64,000 nucleotides of DNA from Paraburkholderia kururiensis JCM 10599 = LMG 19447 (GCF_003986935.1 NZ_RJZE01000005.1:124001-188000), one strand, 5' to 3'; shown: positions 33,752 to 43,530, counted from the stretch's first letter. Translations and numbers: made by a program. The notes: generated by a model from the sequence alone, not told the origin.

Positions 33752-34372
33752 ATGCCCTATCTTGCCCAACTTGCTGCCGTAGCCGGCGTGATGCTGCTGG
33801 CCTGCATCAGCCCCGGTCCCGACCTGATCGCCGTCACGTCGCACGCGCTCTCGCGCCGGCGCGCCGGACTCTGCGCCGCGGCCGGCATCGCCACCTCGCA
33901 CGCACTGTGGGCCACGCTCGCCGTGTTCGGGCTCGGTCTGATCCTCGCGAAGCTCGCGTGGCTTTACGAAGGCATCCGCATTGCGGGCGCCCTCTATCTG
34001 CTGTACCTCGGCGTGAAAACGCTTGCGGGCCTGCGCCAGCCGTCCGAGCCGCAACCTGCTGCCGCCGCGTACACGGGCAGCGGCTGGCATTCGTACCGTC
34101 GCGGCGTGCTGGTCGGGCTCACGAATCCGAAGGCCGCTGCGTTCTTCGGCAGTCTGTTCGTCACGCTGCTGCCCGTGCACGCGCCCATGTGGGTGCACGG
34201 TGCAACGGTGGCGACCGTCGCTGCGGTCTCCATCGGCTGGTTCAGCACGGTCGCGGTGCTGCTCTCCACGGCGAGCGTGCAGCGCGGCTACGCGAAGATC
34301 CGCAAGCCGATCGATGCCGTCATGGGAACGGTGCTGCTGGGGCTCGGCGCGAAGCTTGCCATCGATCGTTGA
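33752..34372 (+). CDS. LysE/RhtB-family amino acid exporter
   Basis: 206 residues, six predicted membrane helices. The N-terminal signature ACISPGPDLIAVTSHALSRR is characteristic of LysE/RhtB exporters, and GVLVGLTNPKAAAFF is the second conserved motif. It should export amino acids or homoserine-lactone-type compounds across the inner membrane. It is divergent from a cupin gene and convergent with ddpF. Substrate cannot be told from sequence. Confidence 0.85.
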   Translation: MPYLAQLAAVAGVMLLACISPGPDLIAVTSHALSRRRAGLCAAAGIATSHALWATLAVFGLGLILAKLAWLYEGIRIAGALYLLYLGVKTLAGLRQPSEPQPAAAAYTGSGWHSYRRGVLVGLTNPKAAAFFGSLFVTLLPVHAPMWVHGATVATVAAVSIGWFSTVAVLLSTASVQRGYAKIRKPIDAVMGTVLLGLGAKLAIDR

Positions 34373-34403
34373 TTGAACCGTTGATTTAGCCGACTACCTT
34401 GCC

Positions 34404-34425
34404 GCCCGGCGCATTCGCGCCGGGC
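34404..34425. terminator. Hairpin between convergent lysE-type gene and ddpF
   Basis: GCCCGGCGC (34404-34412) and GCGCCGGGC (34417-34425), perfect 9-bp stem with ATTC loop. No T tract on either strand, so it is only a probable transcript end. Confidence 0.45.
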
Positions 34426-34491
34426 AACCAGCGGCCTCGCATCAAGCCGCCGTGGTGCGGCCATAGAGCGGCCACTGAGGCCGCTACAGAG

Positions 34492-34530
34492 CCACATCAA
34501 AGCACCACCTCAAAGCACCACATCAAAGCG
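34492..34530. repeat. Tandem repeat, 13-bp unit x3
   Basis: Three units of CCACATCAAAGCA, starting at 34492, 34505 and 34518. The third covers the stop codon of ddpF (34523-34525), so expansion would change the end of that gene. Confidence 0.7.
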
Positions 34531-35305
34531 CCGCATCGATCCCGATGCCGGCCGCCGCCTTGCGGTGATATCCGCCCGTCGCGAGCAGCAGACTGCGCGT
34601 GTAATCGTGCTCCACCTGCTGCGCGCGCACCGCTTCCACCGAAAGCTGCTCCACGATCTCGCCGTTGCGCATCACGGCCACGCGCGCGCACAGAAAGCCC
34701 ACTACCGCGAGGTTGTGACTCACGAGAATCATCGTGAGCCCGCGCTCGCGATGCAGCCTTCGCAACAGGTTGAGAATCTCGGCCTGCACGGAAACGTCGA
34801 GCGCCGATGTCGGCTCGTCGAGCAACAACACGCGCGGCTCCACGATCAACGCCCGTGCAATCGCCACGCGCTGCCGCTGTCCGCCCGAAAGCTGATGCGG
34901 GTAGCGAAACCGGAATGACGGCCCCAGCCCCACTTCGCGCAACGCATCGACAATGCGTTCGTCCTCGCGGTCAAGCCCGTTGATGGCGAGCGGCTCACGC
35001 AGCGTCTGGTCCACCGTGAAGCGCGGATGCAGCGACCCATACGGGTCCTGAAACACCATCTGCACGTTGCGCCGGAAAGCGCGATCGGGCTTCGCGCCTA
35101 CGGCGTGGCCTGCGATCTGCGCACGGCCTTCGACGATGGGCGCAAGACCCGTCAACGCCCGCAGAATGGTCGACTTTCCCGAGCCCGATTCGCCGACGAG
35201 CCCGAACACCTCGCCCTCGTCCACATGAAAGCTCGCGCCGCGCACGGCATCGAACGGACCGGTTTGCGTGCGAAAGCGCACCGTGATGGCATCGACGTCG
35301 ATCAT
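34523..35305 (-). CDS. ddpF: Dipeptide ABC transporter ATP-binding protein DdpF
   Basis: 260-residue OppF-type ATPase. Walker A GESGSGKST, the Q-loop FQDPYGSLHP, signature LSGGQRQR and Walker B LLLDEPTSALD are all present. It energises the DdpBC channel with DdpD. Its start overlaps the end of ddpD by four bases (ATGA type). It is the last gene of the rpiR-ddpXABCDF operon. The C-terminal DPP/OPP extension (about 235-260) is shorter than usual. Confidence 0.85.
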   Translation of the reverse strand: MIDVDAITVRFRTQTGPFDAVRGASFHVDEGEVFGLVGESGSGKSTILRALTGLAPIVEGRAQIAGHAVGAKPDRAFRRNVQMVFQDPYGSLHPRFTVDQTLREPLAINGLDREDERIVDALREVGLGPSFRFRYPHQLSGGQRQRVAIARALIVEPRVLLLDEPTSALDVSVQAEILNLLRRLHRERGLTMILVSHNLAVVGFLCARVAVMRNGEIVEQLSVEAVRAQQVEHDYTRSLLLATGGYHRKAAAGIGIDAAL

Positions 35306-36210
35306 GGCCGCACTCCTTCGCCGGTCCCGGCTTGATGGGCGCGGTCATTCAGCCACGCGGGGTCGCGTTCGAGCACCGGCAAGGTGTCCGGCGGGTTCGT
35401 GAGCGGCGGATTGGCCGCCAGCAGCCCGCGCGTATAAGGATGCTGCGCGTGCACCAGGTCGCGCGCCGCACAGGTTTCCACCACGCGTCCCGCGTACATC
35501 ACGACGACGCGGTCGCAGAACGACATCACGAGCGGCAGGTCGTGGCTGATGAACACGAGGCCCGTGTCGTGCCGCTCGATCATCTCGTCGAGAATTGCGA
35601 GCACCTGCATGGAGACGAGCACGTCGAGCGCGCTGGTGGGCTCGTCGGCCACCAGCAGCTTCGGCCCCGCGGACACCATCATCGCGATCATCACGCGCTG
35701 CCCCATGCCGCCCGAGAGTTCGTGCGGATACGCCGTGGCTACGCGCTGCGGATCGCGAATATGCACCGCGGCGAGCGCCGCGAGAATCTTCTCGCGCATG
35801 GCGCGGCGGCCCAACCTCGGTTCGTGCAGCGCGAACGCCTCCCGCATCTGCGCGCCCACGGTCATGACCGGATTCAGCGAGTACTTCGGGTCCTGCAGGA
35901 TCATGCCCATCTCGCGGCCGCAGAGTTTGCGCCGTTCGCGCGCGGGCATGCCGATCAGGTCTGCGCCGTCGAAGCGCAGCGTCTTCGCGCTCAGTTGCGC
36001 GGCGGGCGGTAAAAGGCCGAGCAGCGCGCGGCCCGTGAGCGACTTGCCCGAGCCCGATTCGCCCACAATGCCAAGCCGCTCGCCATGCTTCACCGTGAGC
36101 GAGAGGCCCCGCACCGCTTCAGTGAGCGCGCCGTCGTGGCCGCGAAAAGCGATGCGCAGGTCTTCTATTTCGGCGAGCGGCGCGCTGCCAGAGCGTTCGG
36201 TTGCCATCAT
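35302..36210 (-). CDS. ddpD: Dipeptide ABC transporter ATP-binding protein DdpD
   Basis: 302-residue OppD-type ATPase. Walker A GESGSGKSL, LQDPKYSLNP, signature LSGGMGQR and LLVADEPTSALD (Walker B) are intact. The C-terminal oligopeptide-transporter extension (QHPYTRGLLAANPP) is present. It begins immediately at the end of ddpC and overlaps ddpF by four bases, so the three are coupled. It pairs with DdpF. Confidence 0.85.
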   Translation of the reverse strand: MMATERSGSAPLAEIEDLRIAFRGHDGALTEAVRGLSLTVKHGERLGIVGESGSGKSLTGRALLGLLPPAAQLSAKTLRFDGADLIGMPARERRKLCGREMGMILQDPKYSLNPVMTVGAQMREAFALHEPRLGRRAMREKILAALAAVHIRDPQRVATAYPHELSGGMGQRVMIAMMVSAGPKLLVADEPTSALDVLVSMQVLAILDEMIERHDTGLVFISHDLPLVMSFCDRVVVMYAGRVVETCAARDLVHAQHPYTRGLLAANPPLTNPPDTLPVLERDPAWLNDRAHQAGTGEGVRP

Positions 36211-37257
36211 TCAGTCTCCATGCCGCGGGTCGAACACGTCGCGCAAGCCGTCGCCCAGCAGGTTGAACGCAAGGCTGACGGCGAGAATCGCGCAGCCCGG
36301 AATGGTCGCGACCCACCACGCTTCCAGCAGCACGTTGCGGCCCGATGCCACCATGAAGCCCCATTCGGGGCTGGGCGGTTGCGCGCCCAGGCCCAGAAAC
36401 CCCAAGCCCGCGACGGTCAGAATGATGCCGGCCATGTCGAGTGTGGCGCGCACGATCACCGACGACGAGCAGAGCGGCACGATATAGCGCAGCAGCAGCC
36501 GCGCGCGCGAGGCGCCTTGCAGCCGCGCCACGTGGATGAAGTCGGCCTGCACGAGGCGCAGCGTTTCGGCCCGCGCAAGGCGCGCATAGGCGGGCCACGC
36601 GGTAATCGAGATCGCGATCACCGCGTTCACGACGCCCGGGCCCAGCGCAGCCGCGAACGCCAATGCGAGCACGATCTTCGGAAACGCGAGCGCGATGTCG
36701 GTCACGCGCATCAGCACGTTGTCGATCCAGCCACCGAAGAAGCCCGCCGTCGTGCCGATCAAGAGACCGATGGGCACCACCACGACCACGACGAGCACCG
36801 CGATGGAAAGCGTGATGCGCGCGCCGTAGATGAGCCGCGAGAAAATGTCGCGGCCCAGTTGATCGGTGCCGAGCCAGTGCGACGCAGAGCCCGGCGGCAG
36901 CAGCCGGTCGGAGAGCACCTGGCGCAGCGGATCGTGCGGCGCGACGAGCGGCCCGAACACCGCAAGCGCCACGAGCAGCGCCAGAATCGCGAGGCCGAAG
37001 AGCGAGAGCGGATTGCTCGCGAAGCGGCGCCAGCGGCGATACGCGCGGCCCAACGCCGCCTGGCCGCGCGAGCGCGGCGCGTCGGTCAGAAGCCAGGCGC
37101 GCCAGTGCATGGCGGGCGTCGGCTCCATCACGGCCTGCGCGGCGCCCACGGGCTCATGAGGCACCTCGTCCTGCGACGCCTGCGCGGCGCCGTCCGGAAG
37201 CTTGACGAGGTCGGTCGAATCGGAACGCGGGTGCACGGAAAGAGTTCTCCAGAACAT
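36211..37257 (-). CDS. ddpC: Dipeptide ABC transporter permease DdpC
   Basis: 348-residue DppC/OppC-type inner membrane permease with about six helices. An 80-residue N-terminal cytoplasmic region precedes the first helix (LSLFGLAILALLVAL); HWLGTDQLGRDIFSRLIYG is the conserved C-type permease motif, and the EAA loop (ARLQGASRARLLLRYIVP) contacts the ATPase. ATG 37257 shares one base with the ddpB stop (TGATG); a TTG codon before it is an alternative. It is coupled upstream to ddpB and downstream to ddpD. Confidence 0.85.
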   Translation of the reverse strand: MFWRTLSVHPRSDSTDLVKLPDGAAQASQDEVPHEPVGAAQAVMEPTPAMHWRAWLLTDAPRSRGQAALGRAYRRWRRFASNPLSLFGLAILALLVALAVFGPLVAPHDPLRQVLSDRLLPPGSASHWLGTDQLGRDIFSRLIYGARITLSIAVLVVVVVVPIGLLIGTTAGFFGGWIDNVLMRVTDIALAFPKIVLALAFAAALGPGVVNAVIAISITAWPAYARLARAETLRLVQADFIHVARLQGASRARLLLRYIVPLCSSSVIVRATLDMAGIILTVAGLGFLGLGAQPPSPEWGFMVASGRNVLLEAWWVATIPGCAILAVSLAFNLLGDGLRDVFDPRHGD

Positions 37258-38333
37258 CAACGGGCACGCGGATCGAACACGCGGTAAAGCGCATCCGTCA
37301 GCAGGTTCAGTGCGATGAACGTGACGCCGATCACGAGCGTGCTGCCCAGCACGGCATTCATGTCGGCATTGAGCAGCGCGCCGGTCAGATAGGAACCGAT
37401 GCCGGGCCAGGCGAACACGATCTCCGTAAGCACCGACCCTTCCAGCAGGAAGCTGTACGAGAGCGCAATGACGGTGAGCAGCGGCACCATGATGTTGCCG
37501 AACGCATGCATCCAGATCACGCGGCGCTCGGGCACGCCCTTAGCACGCGCGGTGGTGATGTACTCCTGGCTCAACTGGTCGAGCATGAACGAGCGCGTCA
37601 TCCGGCTCAGATACGCGACCGAGTAGTAGCCCAGTATCGCGGCCGGCAGCACGATGTGCGAGAGCGCGTTGAAGAACACGTCCCATTCGCCCGCAATCAA
37701 CGCGTCGATCAGCAGGCTGCCCGTGTGCGTATCCACCATGCCGTCGAACATGGGGTCGAGCCGGCCCGGCCCCGACACCCAATGCAGCCGCGCATAGAAC
37801 AACAGCAGCCCCATGAGCCCGAGCCAGAACACCGGCACCGAGCTGCCGATCAGCCCCACGAAACGCGCCACGTGGTCGATCCAGCGGTTATGCCGCGCAG
37901 CGGCGATCACCCCCAGCGGCACGCCGATCAGCACGCCGATCACCGTCGCGAGCGTCGCGAGTTCGAGCGTGGCCGGGAACACGCGTTTGATGTCGTCGAT
38001 CACGGGGTTCGCCGTGAGCAGCGAAACGCCGAGATTGCCGTGCAGCACGTCGCGCGCATAGAGCCAGAACTGCACCGCGAGCGGCTGGTCGAGCCCGAGT
38101 TGCGCACGCGCCGCCGCATACGCCGTGGCGGACGCGCGGTCGCCCACCACCATCAGCACCGGGTCGATGGGCACCTTGCGGCCAATCACGAACGTGACGG
38201 CGAGCAGCCCCACGAACGTGATGGCGAGCGTGACGGCCCAGCGCAGCACGCGCAGTGTCCAGCGCACGCTCGCGTGGCGCGCCGCGCCTTTGTGCAGGGT
38301 TTCGAGCGGCGTAGCCGGCATCGACAGGGACAT
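37257..38333 (-). CDS. ddpB: Dipeptide ABC transporter permease DdpB
   Basis: 358-residue DppB/OppB-type permease, six helices. The periplasmic segment with GLDQPLAVQFWLYARDVLHG and the EAA-type loop (ARAKGVPERRVIWMHAFGN) are conserved. GGAGGAAATC is at ideal spacing before ATG 38333. It follows ddpA after a 59-base gap that contains a GC hairpin (38351-38370). With DdpC it forms the channel for D-Ala-D-Ala uptake. Confidence 0.85.
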   Translation of the reverse strand: MSLSMPATPLETLHKGAARHASVRWTLRVLRWAVTLAITFVGLLAVTFVIGRKVPIDPVLMVVGDRASATAYAAARAQLGLDQPLAVQFWLYARDVLHGNLGVSLLTANPVIDDIKRVFPATLELATLATVIGVLIGVPLGVIAAARHNRWIDHVARFVGLIGSSVPVFWLGLMGLLLFYARLHWVSGPGRLDPMFDGMVDTHTGSLLIDALIAGEWDVFFNALSHIVLPAAILGYYSVAYLSRMTRSFMLDQLSQEYITTARAKGVPERRVIWMHAFGNIMVPLLTVIALSYSFLLEGSVLTEIVFAWPGIGSYLTGALLNADMNAVLGSTLVIGVTFIALNLLTDALYRVFDPRAR

Positions 38334-38350
38334 GTTGATTTCCTCCAGCG

Positions 38351-38370
38351 AGAGGCGCGGGCGCGCCTCT
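38351..38370 (-). repeat. Intercistronic hairpin ddpA-ddpB
   Basis: AGAGGCGCG (38351-38359) and CGCGCCTCT (38362-38370) form a nearly loopless palindrome between the binding-protein and permease genes. Such stem-loops commonly stabilise the upstream message, giving more binding protein than permease; that role here is inferred. Confidence 0.55.
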
Positions 38371-38392
38371 CATGCTGCGCTTATTACCACGC

Positions 38393-39994
38393 CTATTGCT
38401 TCTTGACGTGCAGGTACGACACGAGGTCGTTGATCGGGCCCACTTCGAGGCCGGTCACGCCGGGCCGCGCAGCGACCTGCGAAACCTGCTGGAACATGAT
38501 GACGAACGGCGAGCGCGCGAGCAGTTGCTTCTGCATGGTCTGATACAGCTGCGCGCGCTTCGCGGACGACGATTCGGCCAGCGCCTCGTTGGTTTCCTTC
38601 GTGAGGTCGGGGATGTCCCACGAATTGCGCCACGCGAGCATCTTGTAGGCCGACTTCTCCGAGTTGTCCGGATTCCATGCGAAGCCCTGCGCGTTGCTGT
38701 GCGGATCGATGTAGTCCGCCGACCATTCGCCGATGTAGATATCGTGCTGACGCGCGCGGTACTTCGCGAGCGTCTGCTTGTTGTCGCCCGGAATGATCTC
38801 CACCTTGATGCCGCCCTGCGCGAGATTGGCCTGAATGGCCTGCGCGATTTCGCTATAGGGGTAGCCGTTGCGCACGTCCATCGTCACGTTGAAGCCGTTC
38901 GGCAGGCCGGCTTTGGCGAGCAGCGCCTTGGCCTTCGCCACGTCCTGATGGTAGGGGTTCGTGTTCAGCGCGCCGAGGAAGCCTTCGGGCAGGAACGTCT
39001 GGTGCACCTTGAAGGTGGTCTTCGCGATGTTGGTCTGAATGCCGTTGTAGTCGATCAGCCACTTCATGGCTTCCTGCACTTCGGGCTTCGCGAGGTTCGC
39101 ATTCTTCACGTTCAGGCCGAGGTACAGCAGCGTAGCCTGCGGCACCGCCGTGATGTGCGCCTTGCCCGATTTTTCGAGCGCGGCGAGGTCGTCGGGGCTC
39201 AGGTTGCGGGCCACATCGGCGTCGCCGTTTTCAAGCAGCAGCCGCTGGCTCGCCGCTTCGGGCACGTGACGCAGCACGATGCGCTTCATGGCAAGCGGCA
39301 GGCGGTAGCCGTCGAAGCGCTGCAAGACGATGCTCTCGTTCGCCGTCCACTTCACGAGCCGGTACGCGCCCGAGCCCGCTTCGTTCGTGCGCAGCCACTC
39401 GTTGCCAAAGTCGTTGTTCTTCTGGTGCGTGAGCAGCAGCTGCTTGTCCACCACCGACGCCGGCCACGCGCCCAGCACGTTCAGCACGAAGGTCGGCGCG
39501 TACTTCTGGTCGGTGGTGATGCTGACCGTCGTGTCGTCTATCTTCTTCACGCGTTGCAGCACGTTGTCCTTCGTGAGGCCGATGCCTTGCAGCACCGCAG
39601 CCGCGCCCTTGTCGAGCAGCACCGTGCGCTGAATGGACCAGGCCACGTCGTCTGCCGTGAGCGGGTTGCCCGAGTGGAACTTGAGGCCGCTCTTGATCTT
39701 GAACGTGAAGGTGAGTCCGTCGGGGCTCACGGTCCATGACTGCGCCACGTCGCCATTGAATTTCGAGGGGTCTTTGAGATCCACCCGCACGAGCCGGTCG
39801 TAGGTGTTCGCAATGTATTCCTCCGGCACGAGTTCGTAGACTTCGCCCGGATCGAGCGTGGAAAACTCGTCGAGCATCGTGGCCATCACGAGCATGTCTT
39901 TCGGCGTGGCGGCCAGCGCCGGCGCGCCGAATCCGAAGCCCAGAGCTGCCGCCATGCTGGCCGCGGCCAGCCCATTGCGCAAAACGCGATTCAT
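38393..39994 (-). CDS. ddpA: Dipeptide-binding periplasmic protein DdpA
   Basis: 533-residue SBP_bac_5-type binding protein. A Sec signal peptide (MNRVLRNGLAAASMAAALGF, cleavage after ALA at about 29) precedes the two-lobed domain with the family motifs YDRLVRVD, AQSWTVSPDGLTFTFKI and LTADDVAWS. It delivers the dipeptide to DdpBC. The 112-base gap from ddpX may contain an additional promoter. The D-Ala-D-Ala specificity is inferred from its operon with a VanX-type dipeptidase. Confidence 0.82.
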   Translation of the reverse strand: MNRVLRNGLAAASMAAALGFGFGAPALAATPKDMLVMATMLDEFSTLDPGEVYELVPEEYIANTYDRLVRVDLKDPSKFNGDVAQSWTVSPDGLTFTFKIKSGLKFHSGNPLTADDVAWSIQRTVLLDKGAAAVLQGIGLTKDNVLQRVKKIDDTTVSITTDQKYAPTFVLNVLGAWPASVVDKQLLLTHQKNNDFGNEWLRTNEAGSGAYRLVKWTANESIVLQRFDGYRLPLAMKRIVLRHVPEAASQRLLLENGDADVARNLSPDDLAALEKSGKAHITAVPQATLLYLGLNVKNANLAKPEVQEAMKWLIDYNGIQTNIAKTTFKVHQTFLPEGFLGALNTNPYHQDVAKAKALLAKAGLPNGFNVTMDVRNGYPYSEIAQAIQANLAQGGIKVEIIPGDNKQTLAKYRARQHDIYIGEWSADYIDPHSNAQGFAWNPDNSEKSAYKMLAWRNSWDIPDLTKETNEALAESSSAKRAQLYQTMQKQLLARSPFVIMFQQVSQVAARPGVTGLEVGPINDLVSYLHVKKQ

Positions 39995-40106
39995 GTTCGC
40001 TCCCGTAAGTGGTCGTGCAGTGGTAGTGAAAAGAGGTGTATCGGCAAAACTGGTTATCCGCTATGCGCTGCGTCAGGACGCTATATCTGGGCGTTACATC
40101 TGGGCG

Positions 40107-40673
40107 CTACATCAACCGCAACGGGCCGCTTTCTTCGTTGTCGATGAGCGGCAGCGCCATCGCCCCGGGCAGTTCGTAATGCCACCACTCGCTCTTGATG
40201 TGCGTGAAACCCGCGGCGTGCATCACGCCGATCAGTTGCAGCCGGTTGCGCTGCACGTGCTCGGGCAGGCCGGGGTGAAAGTGCTCCGATTCGATGGTCA
40301 TCGCGTCGAAGCCCGTGCCCATTTCGAGCGCGTTGCCTTCGGTGTCGAGCAATGTGAGGTCGAGCGCCGCGCCGCGGCTGTGGTGCGAGCCGCGCTTCAC
40401 GTCCGCCACGTAGGTGGGGTCCGGCAGGAAGTCCCACAGCACCTGCTGCGCTTGCGGCGGGCGGTAGGCGTCGAAGATGCGCAGCGTGTAGCCGCTTGCA
40501 CGCGCAATCTCCACGGCACGGCGCAGCGCGGCTTCCGCGGGTTCGAGCAACAGGCAGTGGGCCGCCTTGTAGATGGGCTTGCCCGTCAGGTTGCGGTCGG
40601 TCGCGTAGACGATGTCGAGATCCACGCCGTGGCTTTCGGGCGTGATGGGAACGAGGCGGTGCGGGTGCGTCAT
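40107..40673 (-). CDS. ddpX: D-alanyl-D-alanine dipeptidase (VanX/DdpX-like)
   Basis: 188-residue zinc dipeptidase. The metal site is SHHSRGAALD (SxHxxGxxxD) and SEWWHYEL (ExxH), with the Arg in RIFDAYRPPQAQ contacting the substrate, the pattern of VanX and E. coli DdpX. It hydrolyses imported D-Ala-D-Ala to D-alanine, supplying carbon and nitrogen from cell-wall peptide. It lacks a signal, so acts in the cytoplasm. ATG 40673 is the last of three in-frame ATGs spaced 12 bases apart (40673, 40685, 40697) and none has a good ribosome site. It follows the RpiR gene by 20 bases. Confidence 0.85.
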   Translation of the reverse strand: MTHPHRLVPITPESHGVDLDIVYATDRNLTGKPIYKAAHCLLLEPAEAALRRAVEIARASGYTLRIFDAYRPPQAQQVLWDFLPDPTYVADVKRGSHHSRGAALDLTLLDTEGNALEMGTGFDAMTIESEHFHPGLPEHVQRNRLQLIGVMHAAGFTHIKSEWWHYELPGAMALPLIDNEESGPLRLM

Positions 40674-40693
40674 GAATGAGGTCATGAATGGGG

Positions 40694-41683
40694 TCACGAA
40701 GAAGCAGACGTAGTGCGATGCGATTGACGGGACGCCGGCACGTCGAACTGTTCGAGTTCGCGCTGCAGCTCGCGGTTGCGGGCCACGCGCGCGTCGATGG
40801 CGGGGCCGAGCCGTTCGACCACCGACGTAATGAGCAGATTGAACAGGCACGTGAGCGGCGCGAGCGAATCCCAGAACTGCCCGACGTCGGTCTTCACCTG
40901 GATGAGGTCGCAGGCGAAGTCGCGCGCCCACGGGCAGTAGAGGTCGGTGACGAGCGCGAACGGCAAGCCGCGGCGCGCGGCGGCTTCGCAGTAGCGGCGC
41001 GCGATGCGCGAGTACGCGCGCGTGTCGGTCACGATCAGGTAGGGCTCGGCGAACTCGGCATTGAGCGAATCCACGTACGAGCCCGACATGCCGTCCGAGT
41101 AGAACACCCGCGGCCGGATGTATTCGAGGTAGCTGTAGAACGCGTTGCTGATGCCGCGCGTGGACTGGATGCCGAGTATGTAGACGGCCTCGGCATGCGC
41201 GATGCGCTTCGAGACGTTGGCAAACGCCTCGCTCTGCGCGAGCGCGTAGACGTGGCGGATGGCGTCCAGTTCGAGTTCCAGCGCGTTCGGTGCGCCTGGC
41301 GAGGCAAGCGGCGAGGCGATCTGCGACGAGGCTGCCGCGGGTGCTCCTTCGCCGTTCGATGCGGTAGCCGCGTCGTCATGGCCGGCTCCATTCTGGCCTG
41401 CGGCAGCGCGCCGGCGGTACTCGTCGAGCCGGTCCGTGATCATCCAGGGCCGTTCGAGCGCGCCGCGCAACTCGCGCTTGAGATCGTCGAGGTTGCGGTA
41501 GCCCACGCTGCGCAGGAAACGGCCCACCGAGATGCCGCTCGTGCCCGTGCGTTGGGCGATCTCGTCGGCGGTCTCGAGCCCGAGGCGGTCGAGGTTCGCC
41601 AGCATGTAGCTCGCAATGCGCTTGGCGGTGGGCGTGAGGCCGGCAAAACTGGCTTCGACGGTCTGGGCGAAGGTGGGTCGCAT
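40694..41683 (-). CDS. MurR/RpiR-family regulator of the ddp operon
   Basis: 329 residues. The N-terminal HTH_6 domain (FAGLTPTAKRIASYMLANLD, ADEIAQRTGTSGISVGRFLR) and a C-terminal SIS domain (about 140-290, VYILGIQSTRG) are typical of RpiR regulators, which sense sugar or cell-wall intermediates. An Ala/Gly-rich linker of about 45 residues separates them. It is the first gene of the ddpXABCDF transcription unit. A perfect 8-bp inverted repeat at 41729-41751, 46-68 bases upstream, is a candidate operator. Confidence 0.85.
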   Translation of the reverse strand: MRPTFAQTVEASFAGLTPTAKRIASYMLANLDRLGLETADEIAQRTGTSGISVGRFLRSVGYRNLDDLKRELRGALERPWMITDRLDEYRRRAAAGQNGAGHDDAATASNGEGAPAAASSQIASPLASPGAPNALELELDAIRHVYALAQSEAFANVSKRIAHAEAVYILGIQSTRGISNAFYSYLEYIRPRVFYSDGMSGSYVDSLNAEFAEPYLIVTDTRAYSRIARRYCEAAARRGLPFALVTDLYCPWARDFACDLIQVKTDVGQFWDSLAPLTCLFNLLITSVVERLGPAIDARVARNRELQRELEQFDVPASRQSHRTTSASS

Positions 41684-41728
41684 CGCGCGGTGTGGTGAGT
41701 GGGTTGATTAGCGTGTTGGTTAGTTATC

Positions 41729-41751
41729 TGTCATTCGACAGCTGAATGACA
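41729..41751. promoter_or_regulatory. Candidate RpiR operator
   Basis: TGTCATTC (41729-41736) and GAATGACA (41744-41751) are perfect arms around GACAGCT. It lies upstream of the rpiR-ddp operon where an autoregulator would bind. Confidence 0.6.
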
Positions 41752-41805
41752 TGCATCTAACAAAGCCAATAAACCCAGCGCCAGCTTAAAAATTCAATCG
41801 GCATA

Positions 41806-41853
41806 GATGGGCCGATAGCCGGCCCGATAAATGGCCCGATAGATGGGCCGATA
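41806..41853. repeat. Tandem repeat, 12-bp unit x4
   Basis: Four units ending GGCC(C/G)GATA, starting at 41806, 41818, 41830 and 41842. Together they form the region just upstream of the TAAAAT (41865-41870) that is the probable -10 of yigZ. Confidence 0.75.
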
Positions 41854-41895
41854 AGCCGCCACGGTAAAATCGCGGGGTTTCCGGCAAACCGCTAC

Positions 41896-42507
<612 letters not shown>

Positions 42508-42598
42508 CCGACGCATAACCAGGCGCATTGAGCGCGCCAAGCGCATTCAGCGTGCACGCCATGCCAACCCAGGCACAACAACGAACGAGGATCGCAAC

Positions 42599-43516
42599 AT
42601 GATGGACCGGTTTCTGGCGATGAAGGTATTCGCCCGCGTGGTCGAATCCGGCAGCTTCACGAAGGCAGCCGAAACGCTGCAACTCACGGCGCCGCAGGCC
42701 TCGCGCATCATCCAGGCGCTCGAAGCGCATCTGGGCGCGCGGCTCCTGAACCGCACCACGCGCAGCGTGAGCGTGACCGAAGACGGCGAGCGCTACTACC
42801 AGCGCTCGCTGCGCGTGCTCGCCGAAGTGGACGAGATGGAGTCGGAACTCACGCATGCGCGGCTGAGCCCGAAGGGCAAGATCAAGGTCAACATGCCGGC
42901 GCTGATCGCGAAAACCTCGATCATTCCGGCGCTGCCCGAATTCTTCGCGGCGTATCCCGACATCGAAATCGAAATGGGTCTCTCGGACCGGCAGGTGGAC
43001 ATCGTCGAAGAAGGCGTGGACTGCGTGATCCGCACCGGCGAGCTGGACGACTCGGGGCTCGTGGCACGGCGCATCGGCAACATGGGGCGCGTGACCTGCG
43101 CCGCGCCCGCCTACCTCGACAAATACGGCGAGCCGAAATCGCCCGAGGATCTGAGCGAGCACATCGGCGTCAATTACGTGTCGAGCAACACCGGGCGCGT
43201 GCGGGCCTGGGACTTCCAGGTGAACGGCAAGACCGAGCTCTTCGACATGAAAAGCATGATCGCCGTGAACGAGGTGGGTGCCTACGTGGCTTGCGGGCTG
43301 CAAGGGCTCGGCATCGTGAAGGGCACGCGCTTCATTCTGGAGCCCTATCTGGCAAGCGGCGCGCTGCGCGAGATCCTGAAGGACTACCCTTCCATCCCGC
43401 GCCCCATCTCGATTCTCTACTCGCCCAACCGGCAGTTGCCGCACCGCATCCGCGTGTTCGTCGACTGGGTGGCGGCCGTGTTCGCGCGCGAGCCGCTGCT
43501 GCAATGCACGGCGTGA
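42599..43516 (+). CDS. LysR-family transcriptional regulator
   Basis: 305 residues. HTH (MKVFARVVESGSFTKAAETL, APQASRIIQALEAH) and a substrate domain (RQVDIVEEGVDCVIR, GRVTCAAPAYL) match the DmlR/CrgA-type subgroup. Two adjacent ATGs (42599, 42602) both fit. It stands between yigZ and a convergent aminotransferase; the latter is the only nearby metabolic gene, but the promoters are not shared. Target unknown. Confidence 0.82.
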   Translation: MMDRFLAMKVFARVVESGSFTKAAETLQLTAPQASRIIQALEAHLGARLLNRTTRSVSVTEDGERYYQRSLRVLAEVDEMESELTHARLSPKGKIKVNMPALIAKTSIIPALPEFFAAYPDIEIEMGLSDRQVDIVEEGVDCVIRTGELDDSGLVARRIGNMGRVTCAAPAYLDKYGEPKSPEDLSEHIGVNYVSSNTGRVRAWDFQVNGKTELFDMKSMIAVNEVGAYVACGLQGLGIVKGTRFILEPYLASGALREILKDYPSIPRPISILYSPNRQLPHRIRVFVDWVAAVFAREPLLQCTA

Positions 43517-43530
43517 ACGCCGCAAGCGCG

